A stretch of 36,578 nt of DNA. Origin: Vampirovibrio sp. (GTDB lineage Bacteria > Cyanobacteriota > Vampirovibrionia > Vampirovibrionales > Vampirovibrionaceae). The notes below the pieces were generated by a model, which made no database searches, had not been told where the DNA came from, and was given only the letters and a program-made list of their open reading frames with translations. How positions within the stretch are numbered: position 1 is the first letter of the stretch; the number at the start of each line of letters is the position of its first letter. The stretch lies in assembly GCA_021323475.1 (NCBI GenBank), contig JAJQJM010000010.1, positions 1-36,578 on the forward strand. Reading direction: 5' to 3'. A program made the translations under genes and the position numbers. Positions 1 to 6,508 of this stretch are shown one piece after another.

Positions 1-99
1 TACACCTACACCTACACCTACACCTACACCTACACCTACACCTACACCTACACCTACACCTACACCTACACCTACACCTACACCTACACCTACACCTAC
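1..99 (+). repeat. Perfect hexanucleotide tandem repeat (TACACC)n
   Basis: Sixteen exact copies of TACACC plus a partial copy run from the window edge to about base 99, so the true array is longer than seen. In the reading frame of the gene that continues to base 919, each unit encodes Thr-Pro. A 6-bp unit means that gain or loss of copies changes linker length without shifting the frame. There are no spacers of unique sequence, so this is not a CRISPR array. Confidence 0.95.
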
Positions 100-919
100 T
101 GAGGATTATCCGGTAGCGGCCAACCAGCATGCACGCATCTGGGGCGATCCGCACGTGGAAGATGCGGACGGCGGCAAATACGACTTTATTGAAGTGGGTC
201 TCTACAATATTTTGAAGGATAAAGACATTACCTTAAACACCAAAATGGAGCGCGGCGCCAACAACGCCACCGTGAACACGGAAGCCGGGCTCACACTGGG
301 CGATCGCACCGTCCATGTCAAAGCCGACGGCACTGTCACGATCGGTTACACAGACCCGGCCATTAAGGCAGCGCCGGTTTCTTTGGCGGATGGTCAGACC
401 CTGACCCTGGCCCCCAACCGGACCATTACCAGAGCTGGCAATAAAATTACCGTCCATACCGGCGAATATAAAGTTTTGATTGATACGCAACTGAAGTTTG
501 GCACTATGCAATATCTGGATATCGACATCTGGTCCAAGGCCGGTGGGGTTTTAAGTGACAGCGTGGCCCCCACGGGCCTGTTAGGGGAAACCTTTGACAC
601 TGATAACACGCCGCAAACCAAGCCCAAACAGGATGTAAATGCCTACAAACAGGACAGTCTGTTCAAAATTGAAAGCAAGCCCACACCACCGGCTCCTACT
701 CCGGCCACAGCGCCAACGCCAGCCGCGGCACCCACTCCGGCTCAAACACCCAATACAACGCCTACACCAGTCCAAACCACACCGCCCCCGGTTACACCAC
801 CGGCACCCGGGCCTGTCCCGCCGCCTGCTGTTCAACCGGAGCCGATGCTGCAACTACAGCAAATGTTTCAGCAGCTAATGGCCATGTTTTTACAACTCTT
901 CAGCAGCAGAGGCAATTAA
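2..919 (+). CDS. Secreted protein with GDPH (DUF1521/VWD-like) domain, 5' truncated
   Basis: The frame is open from the left edge, so the N-terminus is missing; GTG at 155 is internal. Order seen: a Thr-Pro repeat linker (bases 2-100), a domain beginning HARIWGDPHVEDADGGKYDF (bases 128-187) and running to about base 600, a second linker rich in Pro/Thr/Ala (bases 680-840), then a Gln/Met/Leu-rich amphipathic tail. WGDPHV followed by GGKYDF is the signature of DUF1521, the metal-ion-inducible autocleavage domain of rhizobial NopE-type effectors, and resembles von Willebrand D domains; both families can cleave between Asp and Pro of GDPH. Family knowledge suggests calcium-triggered self-processing; that it happens here is inference. 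Export route is unknown because the N-terminus is off-window. The next gene starts about 170 bases on and no clear terminator was seen. Confidence 0.75.
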   Translation, partial: TPTPTPTPTPTPTPTPTPTPTPTPTPTPTPTPTEDYPVAANQHARIWGDPHVEDADGGKYDFIEVGLYNILKDKDITLNTKMERGANNATVNTEAGLTLGDRTVHVKADGTVTIGYTDPAIKAAPVSLADGQTLTLAPNRTITRAGNKITVHTGEYKVLIDTQLKFGTMQYLDIDIWSKAGGVLSDSVAPTGLLGETFDTDNTPQTKPKQDVNAYKQDSLFKIESKPTPPAPTPATAPTPAAAPTPAQTPNTTPTPVQTTPPPVTPPAPGPVPPPAVQPEPMLQLQQMFQQLMAMFLQLFSSRGN

Positions 920-1090
920 GCAGCCGATTCAATGTTGGGGAGGCCAATTAATTTCCACATTTCCAATAAAACCTTTTAATGATATGTTTTGGCCTGCAGT
1001 ATTTGTCACCTGATTTCCCGGTTATCCACTAGACCTGCAAAGGTTTCAGTTCATCTTAAATTTGCAGTTTGTGTAAAAAGGAACATTGCC

Positions 1091-1450
1091 TTGCCCTCCA
1101 TTCAATCTTTCAATGGTTTTTCGGCTGCCCATTTTGCAAAACGTACGCCAGTCCGCTTCAAAGGGAAGGAAGACCTTGAGGCTGAATACAGCAAAGAGTA
1201 CGGTGCCCTGGTAAAGGGCAAAATGGACTTGATAATACAGGAGGCTCAGGGGAGGCCCAAACACCCGACCCAAAGACAGGCTTATGAAAGCTATTGTGAT
1301 CAATTCCATTCCTTGCATCAACGGGTTAAAGCCGCTAGTCAGGAAGAAAAAAAGTCACTCATTGAACAAGTGGGAGCCCTGGTTCGTGGCACGTGGGATA
1401 TTATGCGAAAAAAACCGAATGACCCCAGCTTTAATGACTCATCTTCTTAA
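1091..1450 (+). CDS. Small protein of unknown function
   Basis: About 119 residues, mostly charged and helical in character (many Lys, Glu, Gln), ending NDSSS. I do not recognise a family. The frame stays open upstream to TTG 989, but that extension reads poorly; I prefer TTG 1091, which has AAAAAGGA about 9 bases upstream. That start gives an N-terminus MPSIQSFNGFSAAHF with VRFKG about 20 residues in, a pattern that loosely recurs in the small protein at 34257-34613. No signal peptide or membrane segment is visible. Start choice is uncertain; no ATG lies before the conserved-looking part. Confidence 0.5.
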   Translation: MPSIQSFNGFSAAHFAKRTPVRFKGKEDLEAEYSKEYGALVKGKMDLIIQEAQGRPKHPTQRQAYESYCDQFHSLHQRVKAASQEEKKSLIEQVGALVRGTWDIMRKKPNDPSFNDSSS

Positions 1451-1513
1451 AGAATTCAAAGCCACGGTTCTATTAACGTACCGGACCCTTGGCCCCGGAC
1501 TTTAAACGGAACC

Positions 1514-1531
1514 GCCGGGTAACCGGGTTTT
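1514..1531 (+). terminator. Short hairpin with GUAA loop and U-run (weak terminator)
   Basis: CCGG (1515-1518), loop GTAA (GNRA type) and CCGG (1523-1526) are followed by GTTTTAG. The stem is only 4 bp, so this is a weak candidate for ending the transcript of the small gene at 1091-1450. Confidence 0.25.
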
Positions 1532-1573
1532 AGTCGTTAAGGCTATTGATGATTTGCCGAAATCCGTGTGAAA

Positions 1574-1579
1574 TATAAT
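1574..1579 (+). promoter_or_regulatory. Putative -10 box for the SIMPL gene
   Basis: An exact TATAAT lies 63 bases before the chosen ATG (1643). No good -35 sits at 16-18 bases: TTGATG at 1546 is too far and TTGCCG at 1554 too close. Its position downstream of the frame's first possible start (GTG 1568) supports starting the protein at ATG 1643. Confidence 0.35.
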
Positions 1580-1642
1580 AATAGGAGAGGATTATCGGTT
1601 CTTTCTCGTTTGTTTGTTTGTTTTGGATTGGAGAGGATATAC

Positions 1643-2401
1643 ATGAAACGGATGGCATCTCAGGGATTCCGGGTATTGATGGCCTTGGGCATTGCCGCAA
1701 GCGCGGCCGGGATGCCGGGTATATCGTTCTCCCAGGTCGTTCCGCCCCAAAACACCATTACCACCCAGGGCCACGGGGAAGTGAAAGTGCGCCCGGATTC
1801 CCTGTCGGTCAATGTCACCGTGGAATCCAAGAATGCCGTACTGGCGGCCGCCCGCAGCGAGAACAACCGCAAAATGCAGGCCATCATCGCCGCGCTGAAA
1901 GGGTTGAATATTCCGAACCTGAAGCTGGAAACCCAGGGCTTGAATGTCTATCCGATTCAGGGGGAATACCAGAAGGATAAATTACCAAAAACCGTGGGCT
2001 ATCAGGTCAACAACAACCTGAATGTCAGCGTGACCAATGCGTCTGCCGAGAATTTGGGAGAATACGGTAGCCGTATTGTAGATACCGCCCTGAACGCCGG
2101 AGCCAACAATGTTGGCGGATTGAATTTCTACCTGACCGAGACGGCGGGACCAAGGGCCAAAGCCCTGGATCTGGCCGTAAAGGACGCCAGAAACAACGCG
2201 GATGCTATGGCCAAGGCGGCGGACATTACCCTGACCGGCGTTTACTCGATTGAAGGCTCTCCGCAATTCAACATGCCGCCCCGACCCATGCCGATGTACT
2301 CCATGAAAGCCGGGATGGCGGCCGCCGAAATGGCGCAAACTCCGGTAGAAACCGGAGAAACCTCCGTGACTAGCGATGTGACCATTCGCTACAAATTCTA
2401 G
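1643..2401 (+). CDS. SIMPL domain (DUF541) periplasmic protein
   Basis: 252 residues. The start ATG 1643 follows GGAGAGGA with good spacing. An N-terminal signal peptide (basic MKRM, hydrophobic stretch, Ala-rich) ends around residue 30. The mature part begins QNTITTQGHGEVKVRPD, the hallmark of the SIMPL/DUF541 family (E. coli YggE-like), and continues with two alternating alpha/beta repeats (ESKNAVLAAARSENNRKMQ, later AKALDLAVKDARNNADAMAK). Family members are periplasmic or surface proteins linked to oxidative stress or protein assembly, without a defined reaction. A terminator-like hairpin follows the stop. The C-terminal part has a Met/Pro-rich insert (NMPPRPMPMYSMKAGM) that could be a flexible loop or bind metal; that is speculation. 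Confidence 0.85.
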   Translation: MKRMASQGFRVLMALGIAASAAGMPGISFSQVVPPQNTITTQGHGEVKVRPDSLSVNVTVESKNAVLAAARSENNRKMQAIIAALKGLNIPNLKLETQGLNVYPIQGEYQKDKLPKTVGYQVNNNLNVSVTNASAENLGEYGSRIVDTALNAGANNVGGLNFYLTETAGPRAKALDLAVKDARNNADAMAKAADITLTGVYSIEGSPQFNMPPRPMPMYSMKAGMAAAEMAQTPVETGETSVTSDVTIRYKF

Positions 2402-2435
2402 CCGCTGGGTTATCACCAACGGCGCTTATTTTTAA
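2401..2435 (+). terminator. Rho-independent terminator after SIMPL gene
   Basis: GCCGCTGG (2401-2408), loop GTTATCA and CCAACGGC (2416-2423) form an 8-bp stem with one C/A mismatch, followed by GCTTATTTTTAA. It starts at the last base of the stop codon. Confidence 0.55.
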
Positions 2436-2482
2436 GGCTTTTGCTGACGCGACACAACCTGAACAATTTGGGAGGGCAATTT

Positions 2483-3214
2483 ATGCATAGCATTAAAGCT
2501 TCAGTCCTGATTTATGCGCCGGTCGAGGAATGTTACAAGCGCTGGATGAATTTTGAGTCGTTCCCGCAGTTCATGCATCGGGTTAAATCCGTTCGCCCCG
2601 CACCGGTGGAGGATTTGATTCCCCGGCAGCATGGGCAATTCGGGCATGAGCATCGGCAAACGCAACAAAGCACCGCTTTCGTTCAGGATCTGGCCAATGG
2701 GGATCCGCAGAAAGACTTTGAGGGCGTCATCTCGGCGGAAGTGGTGGCGGAAATCGAACATCACGGCAACCAGGTGTGGCATTGGGAAATTAAAGGCCCC
2801 TTGGGGACAGTCTACGAATGGACGGCAGGCATTGTGATGAACATTCCCAACAAGGCGATTTCCTGGGCCACTACCCATAACCAGAAACTGCCCAATACAG
2901 GAACCGTTAATTTTCTCCCGCTGCCCAAAGGCAAGCTGGGCGAAGAACAAACCTTGCTTGAGGTAACCCTTGGATTCTCAGCGCCGGGCGGCATTGTGGG
3001 AGAATTGCTGTCGGACATTACCCAATACGGCGACAATCTGCTGGCCGAAGCGTTGAACGACTTTAAATGCTATGTGGAACGCGAAGTGCCCCAAGTCATC
3101 GACGCTACCAGGCATTGCAAAATTCAGCCCGCCATGACCAGTGAGCAGGAACTACGCAAAGAATTGGGCGCATCCGGTGAAACCCGGCCCAATCCAATAC
3201 CCAAGCAGGTATAA
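2483..3214 (+). CDS. SRPBCC-family (polyketide cyclase/START-like) protein
   Basis: 243 residues from ATG 2483, which has GGGAGGGC 6-8 bases upstream; an upstream in-frame TTG (2441) lacks a ribosome site. The sequence opens with an SRPBCC strand-helix pattern, APVEECYKRWMNFESFPQF, and has the later features VWHWEIKGPLGTVYEW and TLLEVTLGFSAPGGIVGEL, followed by the long C-terminal helix typical of the helix-grip fold that forms a hydrophobic ligand cavity. Proteins of this type (COG5637-like) are usually annotated cyclase/dehydrase; ligand and reaction cannot be deduced. A segment of His and Gln residues (FGHEHRQTQQSTAF) is inserted after the first strand pair. No signal peptide is visible; probably cytosolic. 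It converges with the membrane protein at 3232-3801. Confidence 0.7.
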   Translation: MHSIKASVLIYAPVEECYKRWMNFESFPQFMHRVKSVRPAPVEDLIPRQHGQFGHEHRQTQQSTAFVQDLANGDPQKDFEGVISAEVVAEIEHHGNQVWHWEIKGPLGTVYEWTAGIVMNIPNKAISWATTHNQKLPNTGTVNFLPLPKGKLGEEQTLLEVTLGFSAPGGIVGELLSDITQYGDNLLAEALNDFKCYVEREVPQVIDATRHCKIQPAMTSEQELRKELGASGETRPNPIPKQV

Positions 3215-3235
3215 GCAGTCCGATCGGCTGCTTAT
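3211..3235. terminator. Bidirectional hairpin carrying both stop codons
   Basis: ATAAGCAG (3211-3218) and CTGCTTAT (3228-3235) form a perfect 8-bp stem around TCCGATCGG. The TAA of the plus gene (3212-3214) and the TAA of the minus gene (3232-3234) both lie in the arms, at mirror positions. The flanks are only moderately T-rich (TTATTT on the plus side). Confidence 0.55.
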
Positions 3236-3801
3236 TTATTTCCCGAAGCAGAGGAAACCGGCTGCTGTTTCTGCTGCCGGGACGCTTCCCGCTCCTGATG
3301 GGCCTCGTCCAACGTTTCGGGATCAACCGATTCTTCCAGCGCCTGCTCGATGATTTCCTGGGTAGAGGCGTTACTGCCACGACCGTTCTGGGCCAATTGA
3401 GTGAATTTTTCCTTAAAGGCATCTAATTCTTCCTGGGTCAGGTCCTCCAGGTCAATCAACGCGTTCTGGGCGCCTTTGGTAGCCCGAATCAATTCATCAA
3501 TCTTTAAATGCAACGCCTCACTATCCCGGTTCTGGGTATTCTGAATCAGAAACACCATCAGGAAGGTGACGATGGTGGTGCCGGTATTAATCACCAGTTG
3601 CCAGGTATCGCTAAATTTAAACAGCGGACCAGTTACCGCCCAAACGAGGATGACACCCACCGCCACGCAAAACGTTATGGAGGAACCCGACCAGCGAGCC
3701 GTTTGAGTCGCAAACGTACAAAAAAAGTTATTGAGACCGTTTTTTTGGTTGGGAGTATTTTTAGCGTTGCCGTTCTGTGCGGATTGGGAGTTTGGGCTCA
3801 T
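3232..3801 (-). CDS. Low-affinity iron permease-like membrane protein
   Basis: 189 residues from the ATG at 3801, preceded by AGGAGG; a second in-frame ATG at 3825 lacks a ribosome site. A polar N-terminus (NSQSAQNGNAKNTPNQ) precedes two membrane segments, roughly residues 40-62 (SSITFCVAVGVILVWAVTG) and 70-92 (LVINTGTTIVTFLMVFLIQ). The phrase FLIQNTQNRDSEALHLKIDE after the second segment is characteristic of the low-affinity iron permease family (PF04120), whose bacterial members are short two-helix proteins. Transport of iron is known only for fungal relatives (Fet4), so the substrate here is inferred. The C-terminal half is acidic and helical, with a Gln-rich end. Confidence 0.75.
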   Translation of the reverse strand: MSPNSQSAQNGNAKNTPNQKNGLNNFFCTFATQTARWSGSSITFCVAVGVILVWAVTGPLFKFSDTWQLVINTGTTIVTFLMVFLIQNTQNRDSEALHLKIDELIRATKGAQNALIDLEDLTQEELDAFKEKFTQLAQNGRGSNASTQEIIEQALEESVDPETLDEAHQEREASRQQKQQPVSSASGNK

Positions 3802-4209
3802 GATGACCTCCTGCCGAGTCTTCAAAAATCAACGGGTCCAACAAATTCCGCTACAAAAATAACATTTAATCCCCCAACAAAGCTATTAGCCGGTTTTACA
3901 GCCTATACCTAGCTGGAAGTCTATGCCATCCAGGCCATCGGCCTAATCTCAGCATAGTGCCCAGTCCGTTCGCATGATTTTGGAATCGCCAACAAAACAA
4001 AAGCCCCCTGCCGTATAAGCAAGAGGCGTAATGAATGAGCATTTGTTGAGTAGTTGAGGAAGACAGCCTATTGGATATTTTTAATATATAATTAATACAT
4101 ATAACTTCCATCAACCATGTGGCGTAAATCCATGTTCCTATTTTTGCAGGATCGCGTTCATCCCACCGCCTGCTATGATAGTAATGGAACCAGGAGGGGA
4201 ATCCATCCC
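3802..4209. other. Intergenic region, no gene seen
   Basis: About 400 bases between divergently transcribed genes. It contains the ribosome site of the iron-permease-like gene at its left end, an AT-rich block near 4070-4110, and an extended -10 element near 4171 for the gene on the right. The short frame on the minus strand at 3896-4114 has no ribosome site and no recognisable composition, so I leave it out. Confidence 0.5.
4171..4179 (+). promoter_or_regulatory. Extended -10 promoter element
   Basis: TGCTATGAT matches the extended -10 pattern TGnTATAAT with one change. It lies 31 bases before ATG 4210, giving a leader of about 24 bases that includes the AGGAGGGGA ribosome site. No clear -35 is present, as is common for extended -10 promoters. 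Confidence 0.4.
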
Positions 4210-4845
4210 ATGAAGCCGGAAATACGCTTTAACCGAACCGGAAGCAGGCAGCGGGCGGGCATAGCCCTTGCAGCGCTGGTGGCATGGGGTTTGCTGGCAA
4301 GTGCGGGTATACCCGTTTACAGCGCCGGGGATTTACCTCAACTGGATTTGGAGACTGATCAAAGCCAATTTTTAAAGCCCCTGGTGGATACAGCGCCACC
4401 GGACGCTGTCAACCCGAACCCAGCAGGCTCCTTGCAAGAGCCGTTACAAGGCAAAGCCGAACGAACCGGCACCATTCCGGTCAATGACAACGCGGCCCCG
4501 GCTAAAACGCTGGTATTGACCGGCAAAGTGCAAACATTGCAAGAGGCCATCCAATCCGAGAAAGACACGGTGGACTGGTACGCATGGTATCTGGCGGCGC
4601 GGGATTACCTGGGGAGTTTCGGCGGATTACGCTGCCCGCTGGGCACTCCCATCAAGTTTTATAAGAACGGGCGCATTGAAGCCATGAGCTTCGATCCGTA
4701 TTGCATCGCCTCGGTTAGCGGCAAATACTTTCTGTTGCCGCAAAATACCAAGCTGGACGCCCTGATTTTACCCGTTAGACCCGGCCAGGGACCACCCGCC
4801 TCGCCCGAGGAAATCAACGCGCGGGTTCGCTCCCGTTATAAGTAA
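4210..4845 (+). CDS. Secreted protein of unknown function
   Basis: 211 residues from ATG 4210, with AGGAGGGGA (4192-4200) at the right distance. The N-terminus has a basic region (to about residue 17), a hydrophobic core (AGIALAALVAWGLLASAG) and a likely cleavage site before residues 38-40 (VYSAG), so it should be exported. A Pro/Asn-rich stretch (about 60-100) precedes a compact C-terminal domain of about 100 residues with two Cys, in LRCPLGTPIKFYKNGRIE and FDPYCIASVSGKYFLLPQ, that could form a disulfide. The strand-rich C-terminal part resembles no family I can name. It ends 2 bases from the stop of the convergent nucleotidase gene. Confidence 0.7.
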   Translation: MKPEIRFNRTGSRQRAGIALAALVAWGLLASAGIPVYSAGDLPQLDLETDQSQFLKPLVDTAPPDAVNPNPAGSLQEPLQGKAERTGTIPVNDNAAPAKTLVLTGKVQTLQEAIQSEKDTVDWYAWYLAARDYLGSFGGLRCPLGTPIKFYKNGRIEAMSFDPYCIASVSGKYFLLPQNTKLDALILPVRPGQGPPASPEEINARVRSRYK

Positions 4846-4847
4846 AT

Positions 4848-6470
4848 TTAGCGCTTGCCTTTCGCCGGTACGGCCGTGGTGGCGGCTGGTTTGGTTGCGG
4901 CTGGCTTAGCGCCATCCACCCGCCGAATACGGCCTTCCACCTTGGGCGCGATGGTTTTGGCTTTCAAAATCGCGTCCTGCACAATGTCCGCCTCAATGGG
5001 GGCCTCTTCGGGATTGATCAGCACCTTGGCGTCCTTCAACATCAGGTAATCATCGCCGCCGCCAATCAGGTAAGCGGTGGTCGCCAGGGTATACGTTTTA
5101 CCGGGATTCAGCGGCTGGCCGTTCACGGTCACGCTAATCACGCGGGAGCCCACCGGTTTGGCGCCATCGTAAACGAATGTCAGCCCGGATACCTGGGGAA
5201 AGCGTCCCGCCTCTTCATCACCCAGCCGGCTGACGCCATTCTCCAGCGCTTTCTTTAAGGTATCACCCGTCAGGGAAACTTTAACCACCTGGTTGCCGAA
5301 CGGCAAGAAGGTCAGCACGTCCCGTCGGGTCAGTTCCCCTGGCCCGTAGGTTGTATTGGAGCGAATGGAGCCGCCGTTGATATAGCCGATATCGGCTCCC
5401 AGCCGGGTTCGGTAGATATCTGCCACGTAATTGCCCAGGTTGGTTTCCTGCGCGCGGTTGGTTTCCTGGCGGGCATCCAGCTCCACGGTGGTATTGCCAA
5501 TCACCTGACCCAGGGCGGTGTTGATTTTGTCCTCGTAAGTTTTTACGGTGGCCGCCACCGCCGGGTCTTCCGGCACCGCCGCCGTCACCGGGATAATTTG
5601 CCAATCGATGCTTTCCAGTTGATGGGTGCTCGGATTCACATACAAGTCCATCCGACCCAAATTCCGGGCGTCGGAACCCATTTTAAAAATCGGGGTGCCG
5701 CCCGCCGCCGAGGTCAACAGGGTATGCTCGTGCCCACCCATAATCAGGGCCACCTGATGATTCAAACTGCGGGCCATCCGCTTGTCCTCACCCATCGGCA
5801 GGTGAGTAACGGCCACAATTACGTCCGCGCCGTCCCGCTTCATGCGGGCAATGGTTTCACAAGCCGTATAAATCGGGTCTTTAAACACCACATTCGGGCC
5901 AGGATGAGAGGCATGCTCGGTATCCGGGGTCAGCAGCCCGAAAAAGCCCACCTTAACGCCATCAACCTCTTTGATGATGTACGGCGGCAAGTCCGCAAAG
6001 GGCTTGCCGGTGTTTTTATCCACCACATTCGCAATCACCCATTTAAAGTTGGACTCCTTCAACCGCTGCAACAGCACTTCGTTACCGAAATCGAACTCAT
6101 GGTTACCCAGAGTGGCGACATCCAGGCCCAACTGGTTCCAGACCTCTACCATCTGCTTGCCCTGAAACAGGTTGGAAGCAATGGATGGCGACAGGGTATC
6201 CCCAGCCAGCACCAGGAAGGTGTTGGGATTTTCCGCCTTGATTTGCTGCCGCAAGGTGGCCAAACGGGCCAAACCGCCGCTTTTGCCCTTATCTACCGGG
6301 GAAATCTGGTAAACATCATTCACTTGCAATAACGTGATATGAACCGAACGAGGCGCGACAGCATCCTCTGCCCAGCCAAATCCGTTTAAGGATGATAGAA
6401 ACGACAGGCCCGCAACGGCCAAAGCCAACACATGACGAGAAACCAACCGATGACGATTCTGCAACAACAT
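4848..6470 (-). CDS. 5'-nucleotidase / metallophosphatase family, periplasmic
   Basis: 540 residues from ATG 6470; the upstream in-frame GTG (6482) sits directly on AAAGG, so ATG with GTGAGG 6 bases ahead is preferred. A signal peptide (VLALAVAGLSFLSSLNGFGWA) is followed by the metallophosphoesterase domain: LLQVNDVYQI, AGDTLSPS (about 89-96), GNHEFDFG (about 122-129), VTHLPMGED and GGHEH (about 244-248). The second half is the 5'-nucleotidase C-terminal domain, with NYVADIYR, IGYINGGSIRSN and LPFGNQVV for nucleotide binding. The family hydrolyses nucleoside monophosphates or UDP-sugars in the periplasm for nucleotide salvage. In motif I the usual Asp-x-His reads Asp-x-Tyr. The C-terminus is an Ala/Thr/Lys tail. 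It is probably cotranscribed after the GH8 gene (38-base gap). Confidence 0.92.
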   Translation of the reverse strand: MLLQNRHRLVSRHVLALAVAGLSFLSSLNGFGWAEDAVAPRSVHITLLQVNDVYQISPVDKGKSGGLARLATLRQQIKAENPNTFLVLAGDTLSPSIASNLFQGKQMVEVWNQLGLDVATLGNHEFDFGNEVLLQRLKESNFKWVIANVVDKNTGKPFADLPPYIIKEVDGVKVGFFGLLTPDTEHASHPGPNVVFKDPIYTACETIARMKRDGADVIVAVTHLPMGEDKRMARSLNHQVALIMGGHEHTLLTSAAGGTPIFKMGSDARNLGRMDLYVNPSTHQLESIDWQIIPVTAAVPEDPAVAATVKTYEDKINTALGQVIGNTTVELDARQETNRAQETNLGNYVADIYRTRLGADIGYINGGSIRSNTTYGPGELTRRDVLTFLPFGNQVVKVSLTGDTLKKALENGVSRLGDEEAGRFPQVSGLTFVYDGAKPVGSRVISVTVNGQPLNPGKTYTLATTAYLIGGGDDYLMLKDAKVLINPEEAPIEADIVQDAILKAKTIAPKVEGRIRRVDGAKPAATKPAATTAVPAKGKR

Positions 6471-6508
6471 AAGACGCCTCACCCTTTAACTCTGTAGAAG
6501 AGATTTTA

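Noticed and set aside
1-99. CRISPR array
   Set aside because: Contiguous 6-bp units without spacers; coding in frame as Thr-Pro.
3896-4114. 72-codon minus-strand frame
   Set aside because: No ribosome site, unusual composition and no conserved look.
5598-6332. Plus-strand frame of 244 codons opposite the nucleotidase gene
   Set aside because: The minus strand carries all nucleotidase motifs in this stretch.
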